A stretch of 64,000 nucleotides of DNA from the NCBI GenBank assembly GCA_963812795.1, contig CAWEWG010000007.1, positions 744,001 through 808,000 on the forward strand. The letters are read 5' to 3'. The notes under the pieces were generated by a model. The model did not search any database. It saw only the letters and a program-made list of their open reading frames with translations, and had not been told where the DNA came from. The translations under genes were made by a program, and so were the position numbers. Shown here piece by piece: positions 16,926-27,795 of this stretch; position 1 is the stretch's first letter; every line of letters starts with the position of its first letter. The DNA comes from Hyphomicrobium_A sp963812795. GTDB taxonomy: Bacteria > Pseudomonadota > Alphaproteobacteria > Rhizobiales > Hyphomicrobiaceae.

Positions 16926-17783
16926 TCAAATAACCTCGTCGGCGCTCACCGTCCGGCGATAGAGGTGCCAGGTCGCGTGACCCAGCACGGGAAACACGAT
17001 TGCGAGGCCGAAGAAGAGCGGCAGCGAGCCGATAACGAGCGCCCCCGCCACGAACAGGCCCCACATTGCCATCGTCAAAGGACTGGCGGCGACGGCCCGC
17101 ACGGAGGTGCGAACGGCCGTGCCGGCGCTGACGTTGCGGTCGACCAACATCGGAAAGGATACGACGCTGATCACCAGCACCAGCAGGGCGAAAACAAATC
17201 CGACGGTGTTGCCGACGATGATCAATTCGTTGCCGGCGGGGGTCGTCATGACCTGACGGGCGAACTCTCCGAGCGAAGCCGGCTCCGCGCCGCCCATGAT
17301 CTGCGCGTACATTGTCTGCGCGGCGATCAGCCAGGCGACGAAAATCGCCAGCAGCACCAAGCCCAGCCGGGTGATGGCGCCGATGGACGGGGATCGAAAG
17401 ACGTCCCACAGGCGCTCTAGCGAGAAATCGAGCCCCTGCTCGCGGCGCCGGCTCAGTTCATAGAGAGCGATGGCCGCAAATGGTCCGAGCAGAAGGAACC
17501 CGGTCAAGATCGGATAGACGAGCGGCAGGACGTCGTACCCGAATGAGAGCCGAAACAGAATGAGCCCGAGAACGGCATAGATGATGCCGAGGAATACGGC
17601 GAACGTGGGCATCGCGTTGAAATCGTCGTAGCCCTCGACAATCGCCTCCTTGAGGTCCGACAGCCCGATGCGGCGAACTGCGGGCTCGCCCGGTCGCCAT
17701 ATGGCGGACGCGGGCCAACGCAAATCTACGCCTGGTTGGGGGATGTCTGCGCCTGCGTAGGTGACTATTTTCGGCTTCATCAT
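16926..17783 (-). CDS. DUF2189 integral membrane protein
   Basis: A 285-residue membrane protein of the DUF2189 family. After a cytoplasmic N-terminus (PAVRRIGLSDLKEAIVEGYD, then DFNAMPTFAVFLG) there are about six hydrophobic segments, including LVYPILTGFLLLGPFAAIAL and FVFALLVLVISVVSFPMLVD. The RBS decides the start: GGAGGT abuts the ATG at 17789, too close to use, but lies six bases before the ATG at 17783, which I chose (a third ATG is at 17780). The function is unknown; in alphaproteobacteria members are sometimes annotated as putative cytochrome c oxidase subunit I-like, without evidence. Confidence 0.8.
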   Translation of the reverse strand: MMKPKIVTYAGADIPQPGVDLRWPASAIWRPGEPAVRRIGLSDLKEAIVEGYDDFNAMPTFAVFLGIIYAVLGLILFRLSFGYDVLPLVYPILTGFLLLGPFAAIALYELSRRREQGLDFSLERLWDVFRSPSIGAITRLGLVLLAIFVAWLIAAQTMYAQIMGGAEPASLGEFARQVMTTPAGNELIIVGNTVGFVFALLVLVISVVSFPMLVDRNVSAGTAVRTSVRAVAASPLTMAMWGLFVAGALVIGSLPLFFGLAIVFPVLGHATWHLYRRTVSADEVI

Positions 17784-17953
17784 GGCCATACCTCCGGAAC
17801 TGCGTCCGAGCGCCCACGGCGCCAACGAGAGGCCGAGCGCCAAATCGGCTTGCATGCAGCATGGCGCCGTTGCTGAAAGAGATGCGCCGTGCGCCGGGCC
17901 AATTCAATGGGCCGAACGCAGGAACTTCGTTCTGAAAGGATCCCTTAACGCAA

Positions 17954-17982
17954 AGCGCCCGGCGGCCTGGCCACCGGGCGCT
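17954..17982 (-). terminator. hairpin downstream of the SH3 gene
   Basis: On the minus strand, AGCGCCCGGTGG pairs with CCGCCGGGCGCT around a short loop, and the transcript then reads TTTGCG. It lies about 23 bases after the stop of the SH3-domain gene and is a plausible, though weakly T-tailed, terminator. Confidence 0.55.
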
Positions 17983-18004
17983 CGCATTGGTCTTGAACTT
18001 TACC

Positions 18005-18646
18005 TCAGTGGCGATCGCGCCGGTCATCCCGGCGATCGTCGCGCCTGTCACGCCGATCGTCACGCCGGTCATCCCGGCGATCATCGCGACGGTCGTCTCG
18101 ACGATCGAAACGCTCGTGACGATCGGGGCGTCGCCAGTTCATCGGCGGCGGCCCCATACCCGCGGGTGCGCGGTACCCCTCGCGCCACCAGCCGGCGCGA
18201 CGCGGCCCGCGCGGTGGTCCAATCCAGCCGACGCGCGGACGCACGCGGTAGGAATACCAGCGGTCGCGATCGCGGTACCAAGGACGGCCAACGTAATAGC
18301 GGTCCCAGTAGTCGCGTGCGGCGAACGTAATGAAGGGAATGCGGAAGTAGGCGGGGCCTACGTCCGGCAGCGGCACCCAGCGGCCACGATCGTCGAACGC
18401 AAGATATTCGCTGTACACCCAGCCGCGCCCGCCATCCCAGCGAACGTCGCACCAGGATTCATCGCGCAGGCAGCCTTCGATGGACAGCGGCTCGCCCTCG
18501 GGAATGACGCCGACGCTCGGAAATTCGACATCGGGGCCAGTGCGGATATTGACGTCCGCCGTCGAGAAGCCCGGCGCAGCCTGCGCGGCCGTCGCGCCCA
18601 ACGCCAGCGCGGCAACGGCCACGGCGACCAGTCTATGAATTTTCAT
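18005..18646 (-). CDS. secreted SH3-domain protein with Arg/Asp repeat tail
   Basis: A 213-residue exported protein. It has a signal peptide (MKIHRLVAVAVAALALGATA then AQAAP), a bacterial SH3 domain at ~25-85 (NIRTGPDVEFPSVGVIPEGE, WCDVRWDGGRGWVYSEYL), an aromatic and Arg-rich middle (RDYWDRYYVGRPWYRDRDRW), and a C-terminal tail of about eight DDRR-type units. Bacterial SH3 domains usually bind peptidoglycan or envelope partners. The tail is highly charged and repetitive at the DNA level too, so its length may vary between strains. The role is unknown. Confidence 0.8.
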   Translation of the reverse strand: MKIHRLVAVAVAALALGATAAQAAPGFSTADVNIRTGPDVEFPSVGVIPEGEPLSIEGCLRDESWCDVRWDGGRGWVYSEYLAFDDRGRWVPLPDVGPAYFRIPFITFAARDYWDRYYVGRPWYRDRDRWYSYRVRPRVGWIGPPRGPRRAGWWREGYRAPAGMGPPPMNWRRPDRHERFDRRDDRRDDRRDDRRDDRRDRRDDRRDDRRDRH

Positions 18647-18826
18647 TCGGTAACGCGCTCCTTGATCAGGTGATCCCTCGCGGCCATGAGAGGCACAACA
18701 TTGGCAGGGTGATGACGGATGCGAGGCGCCACTTCCGTCGCCGGCCGAGGATGCGGCAGCAACTTGCGGGCTGGCCTAGGGGATTTTGAATTGCCGCCGG
18801 CACGGAGCTTTGATCGGCTGGCCGCG

Positions 18827-21134
18827 CTACTTGCGTTCCTGGGCGCGGCGAAGGGCGGCGGCGAGCGCGCTTTCCTCCGGCGCCTGCGAAGCCTGGCGTG
18901 GTGGCGGCGCGCTCATGCGCTGCGGTGAGGCCGGTGACGCGGAACGCGATCCTGCGTCGCCCGACCGATCGATGGCGCCCGACTTCATCGTCAGCGCGAT
19001 ACGCTTCCTGCCGACATCGACCTCCTTGACGCGCACCTTCACGACGTCGCCCGCCTTCACCACCTCGCGCGGGTCTTTGACGAACTGGTCGGACAGCTCG
19101 GAGATGTGCACGAGGCCATCCTGATGCACGCCGACGTCGACGAAGGCGCCGAACGCCGCGACGTTCGTCACCACGCCCTCGAGCTGCATGCCGGGCTTCA
19201 AGTCGCCGATCTTGTCGACGCCCTCCTGGAAGGTGGCGGTCTTGAATTCCGGGCGCGGATCGCGGCCCGGCTTTTCCAGCTCGGCGAGGATGTCGGTGAC
19301 GGTCGGGATGCCGAACGCGGCGTCGGCATAGTCGGCGGGGCGCAGCGACTTCAAGAACGCGCGGTCGCCGATGATCGACTTCAGGGGCCGCTTGGTCGCC
19401 GCGGAGATCTTCTCCACCACCTCGTAGGCCTCGGGGTGCACGGCGGAAGCATCGAGCGGGTTCTTGCCGTCCATGATGCGCAGGAAGCCCGCCGCCTGCT
19501 CGAAGGCCTTGGCGCCGAGGCGCGGCACCTTCTTCAAGTTGGTGCGCGCTTTGAAGGCGCCGTTCTCGTCGCGGAAGGCGACGATGTTGGAGGCGAGCGT
19601 CTGGTTGAGACCGGAGACGCGCGCCAGCAGCGGGGCCGACGCCATGTTGACGTCGACGCCGACCGAGTTGACGCAATCCTCGACCACCGCATCGAGCGAG
19701 CGGGCGAGACCCGACTGGTCGACGTCGTGCTGGTACTGGCCGACGCCGATCGCCTTCGGCTCGATCTTGACGAGCTCGGCCAGCGGATCCTGCAGGCGGC
19801 GCGCGATCGACACCGCGCCGCGCAGGCTGACGTCGAGATCGGGGAATTCCTTGGCGGCCAGCTCGGACGCCGAATAGACCGAGGCGCCGGCTTCCGACAC
19901 CATCGCCTTGGTCAGCTTCAATTCGGGCATCTTGGTCATCAGCTCGGCGACGAGCTTGTCGGTCTCGCGCCCGCCGGTGCCGTTGCCGACGCTGACGATG
20001 TCGACCTTGTGCTTGATGCACAGCGCGGCCAGCGCCGCCAGCGAGCCCTGCCAGTCGCGCCGCGGCTCGTGCGGATAGATCGTCGTCGTGGCGACGACCT
20101 TGCCGGTCTGATCGACGACAGCGACCTTGACGCCGGTGCGGATGCCGGGGTCGAGGCCCATGGTGACGCGATGCCCTGCCGGTGCCGCCAGCAGCAGATC
20201 TTTCAGGTTGCGCGAGAACACGCCGATGGCCTCGGCGTCGGCGCGCTCCTTGAGGCGCGACAAAAGACCCGTTTCCAACGTACCCGACAGCTTGTCGCGC
20301 CAGGCGAGCCGCACCGTCTCGCCCAGCCAGGCGTCGGCGGGGCGGCCGCGATCGGCGATGCCGAAAGCGCTCTTGATGCGCCCCTCGGCCGGATGCGGTT
20401 TGCCGGCTCTCGTGCGCCACGTCGAGATCCAGGCTGAGAATACCCTCGTTCATGCCGCGCAGCATGGCGAGTGCACGGTGTGACGGCATATCCTTGATGC
20501 GCTGGCCGAAGTCGAAGTAGTCGGAGAACTTGGCGCCCTCCTCGCCCTTGCCCTTCTTCACCGCCGACTTCAGCTCGCCGTCGCTCCACAGCCATTCGCG
20601 CAAGCCGCCGACCAGCGTCGGCGTCTCGGCGATGCGCTCAACGAGGATATGGCGCGCGCCGTCGAGCGCCGCCTTGGCATCGGCGACGCCCTTGCCGGCG
20701 TCGATGAATTTGGCGGCCTCCGCCTCGGGGTCGAGCGCGGGGTTCTTGAGTAGGGCGTCGCTCAGCGGCTCGAGGCCGGCCTCGCGGGCGATCTGCGCCT
20801 TGGTGCGCCGCTTCACCTTGTAGGGCGCGTAGAGGTCTTCCAGCTCCACCTTGGTCGCCGCGCCATTGATGGCGCGCGCAAGATCGGGCGTCAGCTTGCC
20901 CTGCTCGTCGATCGCCTTGAGCACGGATGCGCGGCGATCCTCCAGCTCGCGCAGGTAGGAAAGCCGCTCCTCCAGCTTGCGCAACTGCGTATCGTCGAGG
21001 CCGCCGGTCTTCTCCTTGCGGTAGCGGGCGATGAAGGGGACCGTCGACCCCTCGCCCAGCAATTCCACCGCCGCCACCACCTGCGCGGGGGCAACGCCCA
21101 GCTCCGTTGCGATACGCTGGTTGATCTTGTCCAT
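18827..21134 (-). CDS. tex: Tex-family S1 RNA-binding protein, frame broken once
   Basis: A Tex/YqgF-type RNA-binding protein, ~768 residues after correction, the usual family length. The N-terminal helix-rich Tex region begins MDKINQRIATELGV. The YqgF-like domain follows (VTMGLDPGIRTGVKVAVVD), then helix-hairpin-helix repeats, and the C-terminal S1 domain (FQEGVDKIGDLKPGMQLEGV...). Frame breaks at about 20402, where CGG-C precedes AAACCG. Dropping either base restores SRKPHPAEGRIK. ATG at 21134 was chosen over 21179 because MDKINQ matches the family start. Tex affects transcription and translation fidelity broadly. The break looks like an assembly artefact. Confidence 0.9.
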
Positions 21135-21257
21135 GCTGACCCCGGTGCGTGACGTTTCTTTAAGTCGGGCTGGCGTCATACTTCCCTCGGTCCCGCGAGG
21201 GAAGCGCCGTTTGGCGGCAAGTGCTACAAATCAAGTGTGGAATTGGGAGGACGGGAT

Positions 21258-21611
21258 ATGCGTTGTCTGTTCGCCGCATTGACGGCGGCTGCTCTGCTGG
21301 CGCCAAACTTTGCCAGCGCCGGCGATTATGCACCGATGGATTGCGCCAAGGCAAAATCGGCCGCCGAGCTGACTGTCTGCAAGAACTATGCACTGGGCCA
21401 GGCCGAGGCGCGCATGGCGACGCTCTACGGTATTGCCACGTCGCTCGTCGCCATGGGGCAGCGCGGCGACATGCAGGGCGCGCAGCGCGATTGGCTGCAG
21501 ACGCGCGAGAATTGCGGCGACCGCGTCGGCTGCCTCACCGCCGCCTACGCCATGCGCATCAAGGATTTGAACGCGACCATCGCGCAGATCGCCGCCCGCG
21601 GCCCGTTCTGA
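21258..21611 (+). CDS. LprI-like (DUF1311-type) secreted protein
   Basis: A 117-residue protein with a signal peptide (MRCLFAALTAAALLAPNFAS AG) and the small four-cysteine LprI/DUF1311-type pattern: MDCAKAKSAAELTVCKNYAL, then CGDRVGCLTAAYAMRI. Some LprI relatives inhibit lysozymes, but many have no known role. GGGAGG about ten bases upstream supports the ATG at 21258. It is divergent from tex. Confidence 0.8.
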   Translation: MRCLFAALTAAALLAPNFASAGDYAPMDCAKAKSAAELTVCKNYALGQAEARMATLYGIATSLVAMGQRGDMQGAQRDWLQTRENCGDRVGCLTAAYAMRIKDLNATIAQIAARGPF

Positions 21612-21612
21612 G

Positions 21613-21849
21613 CTAATCCAGGCAGTCGAGGTTGACCGCCCCGGCGCGGACGACAACCACGCCGCAGCCGAGCGCACGCGCCTGCCGGTGGGCGAACCGC
21701 AGCGCCACGTCGGCGTCGCGGAACACCGCGCCGAGCGTGGCGCGGTTGTCCTTCACCACCCACTGATGTGCGGTGCTTTCGCCGACGATGATATAGAGCT
21801 TCGAAGTCGGGACTTCGTCGCGACGGGCCGCCGCGGTCTTGGGGCTCAT
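21613..21849 (-). CDS. hypothetical small protein (78 aa)
   Basis: A 78-residue protein (MSPKTAAARRDEVPTSKLYI...). The core IIVGESTAHQWVVKDNRA followed by FRDADVALRFAHRQARALG resembles DUF2188-type domains, in which a short beta-hairpin with a Trp-Val pair precedes an Ala-rich helix. The assignment is tentative. It starts 14 bases after the stop of the 64-residue gene on the same strand, so the two probably form a bicistronic unit. Its stop is one base from the stop of the convergent LprI-like gene. Confidence 0.6.
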   Translation of the reverse strand: MSPKTAAARRDEVPTSKLYIIVGESTAHQWVVKDNRATLGAVFRDADVALRFAHRQARALGCGVVVVRAGAVNLDCLD

Positions 21850-21863
21850 GGGGCGAGGTTCAT

Positions 21864-22058
21864 CTACGGCGTCTCGCCCAACAGCTTGCGCCACCAGGCA
21901 AAGTAACCAAGCGGAGCGGCCACCTTGACCCGCGGGCCGGCACACCGCTCGGCGAGCGCATGCAGCTCGTGCACCCGCGCCACGGCAAACGGGTGGAGCG
22001 CTTCGCAGCTGTGGACGTTCTGCCCCACGCCCGACTTCCTCTTTCCTATTTGCGTCAT
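21864..22058 (-). CDS. hypothetical small protein (64 aa)
   Basis: A 64-residue protein (MTQIGKRKSGVGQNVHSCEA...) with one of the best ribosome binding sites in the window: AAGGAG seven bases before the ATG. It contains LHPFAVARVHELHALAERC and ends PLGYFAWWRKLLGETP. No motif was recognised. It is the first gene of a probable two-gene unit with the 78-residue protein. Confidence 0.65.
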   Translation of the reverse strand: MTQIGKRKSGVGQNVHSCEALHPFAVARVHELHALAERCAGPRVKVAAPLGYFAWWRKLLGETP

Positions 22059-22295
22059 CGCCTAACTCCTTCAGGCAATGAGATCGGCGCGGGCGCATAA
22101 AAATTCCATATGGATTTGCGCCCGTATCCGTAGTCTCCGCATAAAGCACGAGTGCCGATGAACGCAGGCTGACTGGACGCCGCGTGCAAACGTCGAGTGC
22201 CTACTACGCGCTTGAAAACCTGCAAGGGATTGGAAGACTTACCCACGAATCGCGCTACCCAGACGCGGGGTTGGGCAGCATAGTGTCCGAGGGAA
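22059..22295. other. divergent intergenic region upstream of recQ
   Basis: About 237 bases between two divergently oriented genes, so it should hold both promoters. No operator or RNA element was recognised. Confidence 0.4.
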
Positions 22296-24471
<2,176 letters not shown>

Positions 24472-24706
24472 TGGGTTTAGCCGTGCAGCAACCTGCGACC
24501 AATGCGGACTTGCAGCGTCACGGGCTTGCGGCAATCGGCAATAAGCCCTATTCCACCCCATCGATTTGGCCGGACAATGTGGCCGCTACGCCTAGGCACC
24601 GCCGGGCGCACGATCAGTGCCTCACCAACATCGTACTTCGGCGACGAGCGGTCCTGCCGCCGCGTGCGCCGTTCTTCGTGAAACGAAACCGACTGATAGG
24701 AGTCAA
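24472..24706. other. intergenic region
   Basis: No gene or RNA was recognised. Several short A/T-rich stretches near 24540-24570 and 24680-24700 could hold the promoter of the DUF6481 gene. Confidence 0.35.
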
Positions 24707-25063
24707 ATGAAGGCCTTTAGAGACCCAACTTTCAGCGACCGCCTGGGGAACTCCTCGGCGGCCAAGAAGGCTGCTTTGGACCGCTTCCGTGCCAAGGCCG
24801 AGGATCCCGCCGTCGCCGAGCTACGAGCTGCGCGCGCTGCCGCCGCCGCCGAGCGCGAATTGCGCGCCGCCGAGCGTGCCGAGGCGCGCCGCGTCGAGCA
24901 GGAGCGTCAAGCGGCGCAGAAGGCGGCGGACGAGATCGCCGCGCGTGCGGAACGTGAGGCCCGGCAGATCCGTGAAGCCGACGAGATGCTCGTGCTCGAG
25001 GTGCAACGCAAGGCCGAGCGCGACGCGCGCTATGCCGCCCGCAAGGCCCGCAAGGCGGGCTGA
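24707..25063 (+). CDS. DUF6481-type charged helical protein
   Basis: A 118-residue protein that is almost wholly Ala/Arg/Glu-rich and predicted to be a long alpha-helix or coiled coil (AAERELRAAERAEARRVEQE and on). The N-terminus MKAFRDPTFSDRLGNSSAAK matches the DUF6481 pattern seen in alphaproteobacteria, often near cold-shock genes, though none is present here. AGGAG four bases before the ATG is an excellent ribosome binding site. A strong terminator follows. Function is unknown. Confidence 0.8.
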   Translation: MKAFRDPTFSDRLGNSSAAKKAALDRFRAKAEDPAVAELRAARAAAAAERELRAAERAEARRVEQERQAAQKAADEIAARAEREARQIREADEMLVLEVQRKAERDARYAARKARKAG

Positions 25064-25085
25064 GCTCCAATCCCGATGCAACGAG

Positions 25086-25112
25086 GCCGCGCGATCTTTC
25101 GCGCGGCTTTTT
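25086..25112 (+). terminator. rho-independent terminator after the DUF6481 gene
   Basis: The stem GCCGCGCG/CGCGCGGC with the loop ATCTTT is followed by five T, 22 bases past the stop codon. Confidence 0.92.
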
Positions 25113-25129
25113 GTTGGGCCGGTGCCCTG

Positions 25130-25321
25130 TCAGTCCGTATCCGAGTGCGCCCTGTCCGCGCCCGAAGGTGGGGTGACATCGCGCTCCGCCCGCCACAGGT
25201 GCAGCACCATGAGCTTGATCTTCATCGGCAGCTCCCGCCAGCTCGCTCCCGACGTGAATTCCTCGAATGTCGTTCGCGTGTCCCTGCGCGGGATCTTGGC
25301 CTGCTCTGGATCGTGTTCCAT
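25130..25321 (-). CDS. hypothetical small protein (63-64 aa)
   Basis: A small hydrophilic protein (MEHDPEQAKIPRRDTRTTFE..., ending ADRAHSDTD). GAGGAGG lies two bases before an ATG at 25324 and five bases before a second ATG at 25321; the second has the better spacing and was chosen. The centre FEEFTSGASWRELPMKIKLM may form a helix pair. No family was recognised. The ribosome binding site makes it likely to be expressed. Confidence 0.6.
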   Translation of the reverse strand: MEHDPEQAKIPRRDTRTTFEEFTSGASWRELPMKIKLMVLHLWRAERDVTPPSGADRAHSDTD

Positions 25322-25386
25322 CATGGCCTCCTCAAGTCCTCGCGAGCTGTAACGCTCGAAGGTTCCATTCGGTTACACGCTAACTG

Positions 25387-26190
25387 TCATTTAGGGCGCA
25401 GCACCTCGAAGCGCAGGCTGCGGCCGAGGACGGCGCGCAGGCGCCAGGGCACCAGCCGCCCGGCGCGGATCAGCCACAGCAAGCGGCGCGGAAAGGCGAT
25501 GAAATCGTGCCCGCGATCGAGCCCGCGCTTGATGCGCCCGGCTGCCACGTCCGCCGAGACGATCAGCGGCAGCGCGCCGACATGGCCGGCCACTTGCGCC
25601 GTCCCGATGTGGCCGGGGTAGACGAGGCTTACGCTGACACCCTCCGGCTGCAGCCATTCGCGCAGCGCCTCGCCGTAGGCCATCAGGCCCGCCTTGCTGG
25701 CTGAGTAGGTCGGCGCGTCCGCCGACGGCTGCAGCGCCGCGAGCGAGCCGATGATGGCAATGCGGCCGCTGCCGCGCGCGCGCATCGCCGGCATCGCCGC
25801 CGCGATGGTGAGGATGGCGGCTTCGAGGTTGGTGCGCAGAATGGCCGTGACCTCGCCGGCGTCCTCCATCTCGCGCGCCGGGTGATGGCCGGAGAAGACG
25901 CCCGCATTGACGATGAGCAGATCGATGGGACTGGCGGCGGCGAAGGCGCGAATGAAGTCGTGCCCCGAGCCTGCCTCGCACAGGTCGCAGGCGTGCACCT
26001 CGACGATCGCGCCACGCGCCCGGCACTCGTCGGCGACCTCCTGCAGCCGTGCCGCGTTGCGCCCCATAAGGGCGAGCGTGCGGCCGTTGCCGGCGTAGAG
26101 AAGCGCGAGCGCGCGCCCCAGCCCCGCACTCGCCCCCGTGATGACAATGGAGCCCGAACCCTGCCTCTGCACAACGTCAACGCCTTTCAT
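25387..26190 (-). CDS. short-chain dehydrogenase/reductase
   Basis: A 267-residue classical SDR. The cofactor site is TGASAGLG near residue 18, with the NAG structural motif (LLIVNAG) near 95, the catalytic Ser in IIGSLAALQ near 148, and YSASKAG (Tyr-x-x-x-Lys) near 161. The C-terminal ~40 residues are hydrophobic and basic (FPRRLLWLIRAGRLVPWRLR), which suggests membrane association, as in SDRs acting on lipids or sugars. The substrate is unknown. It lies 86 bases downstream of the von Willebrand A gene on the same strand. Confidence 0.85.
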   Translation of the reverse strand: MKGVDVVQRQGSGSIVITGASAGLGRALALLYAGNGRTLALMGRNAARLQEVADECRARGAIVEVHACDLCEAGSGHDFIRAFAAASPIDLLIVNAGVFSGHHPAREMEDAGEVTAILRTNLEAAILTIAAAMPAMRARGSGRIAIIGSLAALQPSADAPTYSASKAGLMAYGEALREWLQPEGVSVSLVYPGHIGTAQVAGHVGALPLIVSADVAAGRIKRGLDRGHDFIAFPRRLLWLIRAGRLVPWRLRAVLGRSLRFEVLRPK

Positions 26191-26276
26191 CGCCGCCCGA
26201 GAGGCCTATGCATAGCTCAGAGGCAACGAAAAGGTCGCGCGAATTGGGTCGCGCGGCCCCGCGGTGCCCAGCCCCA

Positions 26277-27605
26277 TCACTCGACGCTGAGCTCGAACTC
26301 CTGACCCTCGCTGAGCTCGATCTCCATCTTGCGCTGCGCGTCGCCGAGCTGCTTGATCCACTTGTCGGGATCGATCTCCAGCATGTACTTGCCCGGTGGC
26401 AGCGCGATCTGGGTGGAGCCTGGCACGTCGCCGTCGGCCGCCTCCTGGCCGTCGGGGGTGCGCAATAAGAACCTGAAGACACCGAGATCGGATTTGACCT
26501 TGAGCACGCCCGGCTTGATCGTCGTCGTCTCGCCGCCTTTCAACTCGACGCCGCCCGGCCACAGCAGGTTGCCGAACTTCACGTCGAACCGGCCCGGGAT
26601 CAACGTGGCACGCGGCTTGGCGTAGAGTATTTCCTCGACGACCTCGCCCGTCTCCGGCTCGAGCACATAGGCGAATTCGCCGCCGCTCGGGTTGACCTCG
26701 AGATAACCGGGCTTGATTTCGGTCGTCTCGCCGGCCTTGACCTCTATGCCCGTCCAGCTGCCATTCCCGAACTTCACGCTGTAGATGCCCGGAGACAGTT
26801 CGAGCACGCGCTGGACCGACGAGAGATCGTCGACCTTCTGACCCGCGGCGTCGATCACATCGTGCGAGAAATGGCCCTCGACCTCCATCTTCAGCTTGCC
26901 GAACTTTTGCGTGGTGACGACGATCTGCTTTTTTGTCGGGGGCGGGTCTGCCGCCTTGGCCTGCGCCGCCTTGCTGAGCGCGGTTGTGAGCTCGCCCGTG
27001 CTTGAAGCATCGAAGTAGCTGCCGCGCGCCACGCTGGCGATGCACTGGAGCTGCTGGCGCGTGACGGCATCGACGCCAAAGCCGACGGTGTGGACGACGA
27101 GCTTGGCATCGGCCTCGGCGAGCGCCTTGGCGGTGGCGCATGGATCGCCCGCGCAGGTTTCCTTGCCGTCGCTGACGAGCAGAACGACGCGCTCGGCCGT
27201 TTCCTCGCTGGCGAGATCCTTGGCGGCGAGCTGAAGCGAGTGATTGATGGGCGTATAGCCCCGCGCGGTGATGGCGTCCTTCTCCTTCAGAACCGCCGCC
27301 TTGTTGCCGGCGACCGCATCAAATCCGACGACGAGCGCGCTATCGTTGCAGTCCTTGTTCTTCGGCGGCGATTGATGACCATACGCACGGAACGCCAGTC
27401 GCGTGTCGGCGGCGAGCCCGCCGACTAAGTTGCCGACGGCAGCCTTGGCCGCGGCGATGCGCGTCGTCCCTTCGGGAAGCTGGGCGTTCATGCTGCCGGA
27501 GGCATCGAGCACCAGCTCGATGCTGCGCCCGGTTTCAGCGACAGCCGGCGAGAGAGGGATAGCGAGAGCCCATAGCGAGGCCAAGGCAACAGCTTTTTGA
27601 GACAT
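26277..27605 (-). CDS. secreted von Willebrand A-domain protein with three C-terminal repeats
   Basis: A 442-residue exported protein. The signal peptide (MSQKAVALASLWALAIPLSP then AVAE) is followed by a VWA domain with an intact metal site: DASGS at 34-38, a Thr in GYTPINHSL, and VSDGKE. The C-terminal half has three ~75-residue repeats, each with a GxYxVxFGN or PGRFDVKFGN core then GGVELKGGETTTIKPG-like strands, resembling PEGA-type beta-sandwich repeats. Such proteins usually bind other envelope proteins in a metal-dependent manner. The start at 27605 gives the signal peptide; 27641 would add 12 residues. Confidence 0.85.
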   Translation of the reverse strand: MSQKAVALASLWALAIPLSPAVAETGRSIELVLDASGSMNAQLPEGTTRIAAAKAAVGNLVGGLAADTRLAFRAYGHQSPPKNKDCNDSALVVGFDAVAGNKAAVLKEKDAITARGYTPINHSLQLAAKDLASEETAERVVLLVSDGKETCAGDPCATAKALAEADAKLVVHTVGFGVDAVTRQQLQCIASVARGSYFDASSTGELTTALSKAAQAKAADPPPTKKQIVVTTQKFGKLKMEVEGHFSHDVIDAAGQKVDDLSSVQRVLELSPGIYSVKFGNGSWTGIEVKAGETTEIKPGYLEVNPSGGEFAYVLEPETGEVVEEILYAKPRATLIPGRFDVKFGNLLWPGGVELKGGETTTIKPGVLKVKSDLGVFRFLLRTPDGQEAADGDVPGSTQIALPPGKYMLEIDPDKWIKQLGDAQRKMEIELSEGQEFELSVE

Positions 27606-27736
27606 TTGGTGCACTCCACGATTACCGAGGATTGCGACCACTCTCTATTCGGACACGCCGCCGCAGTGTTCCCTAGGGAACAGCGGCAACCCTACCGAAG
27701 GCGCGCACGAAGCGGGCGACAACTGTGCCCTTGGCG

Positions 27737-27767
27737 AAAAAGGCCGCGCTGGCGAACCGGCGCGGCC
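27737..27767 (-). terminator. rho-independent terminator of pckG
   Basis: On the minus strand GGCCGCGC pairs with GCGCGGCC around a ten-base loop, then TTTTT. It is about 28 bases beyond the pckG stop. Confidence 0.9.
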
Positions 27768-27795
27768 TCCGTAGTGCCCATCAACAGATGTGCGA

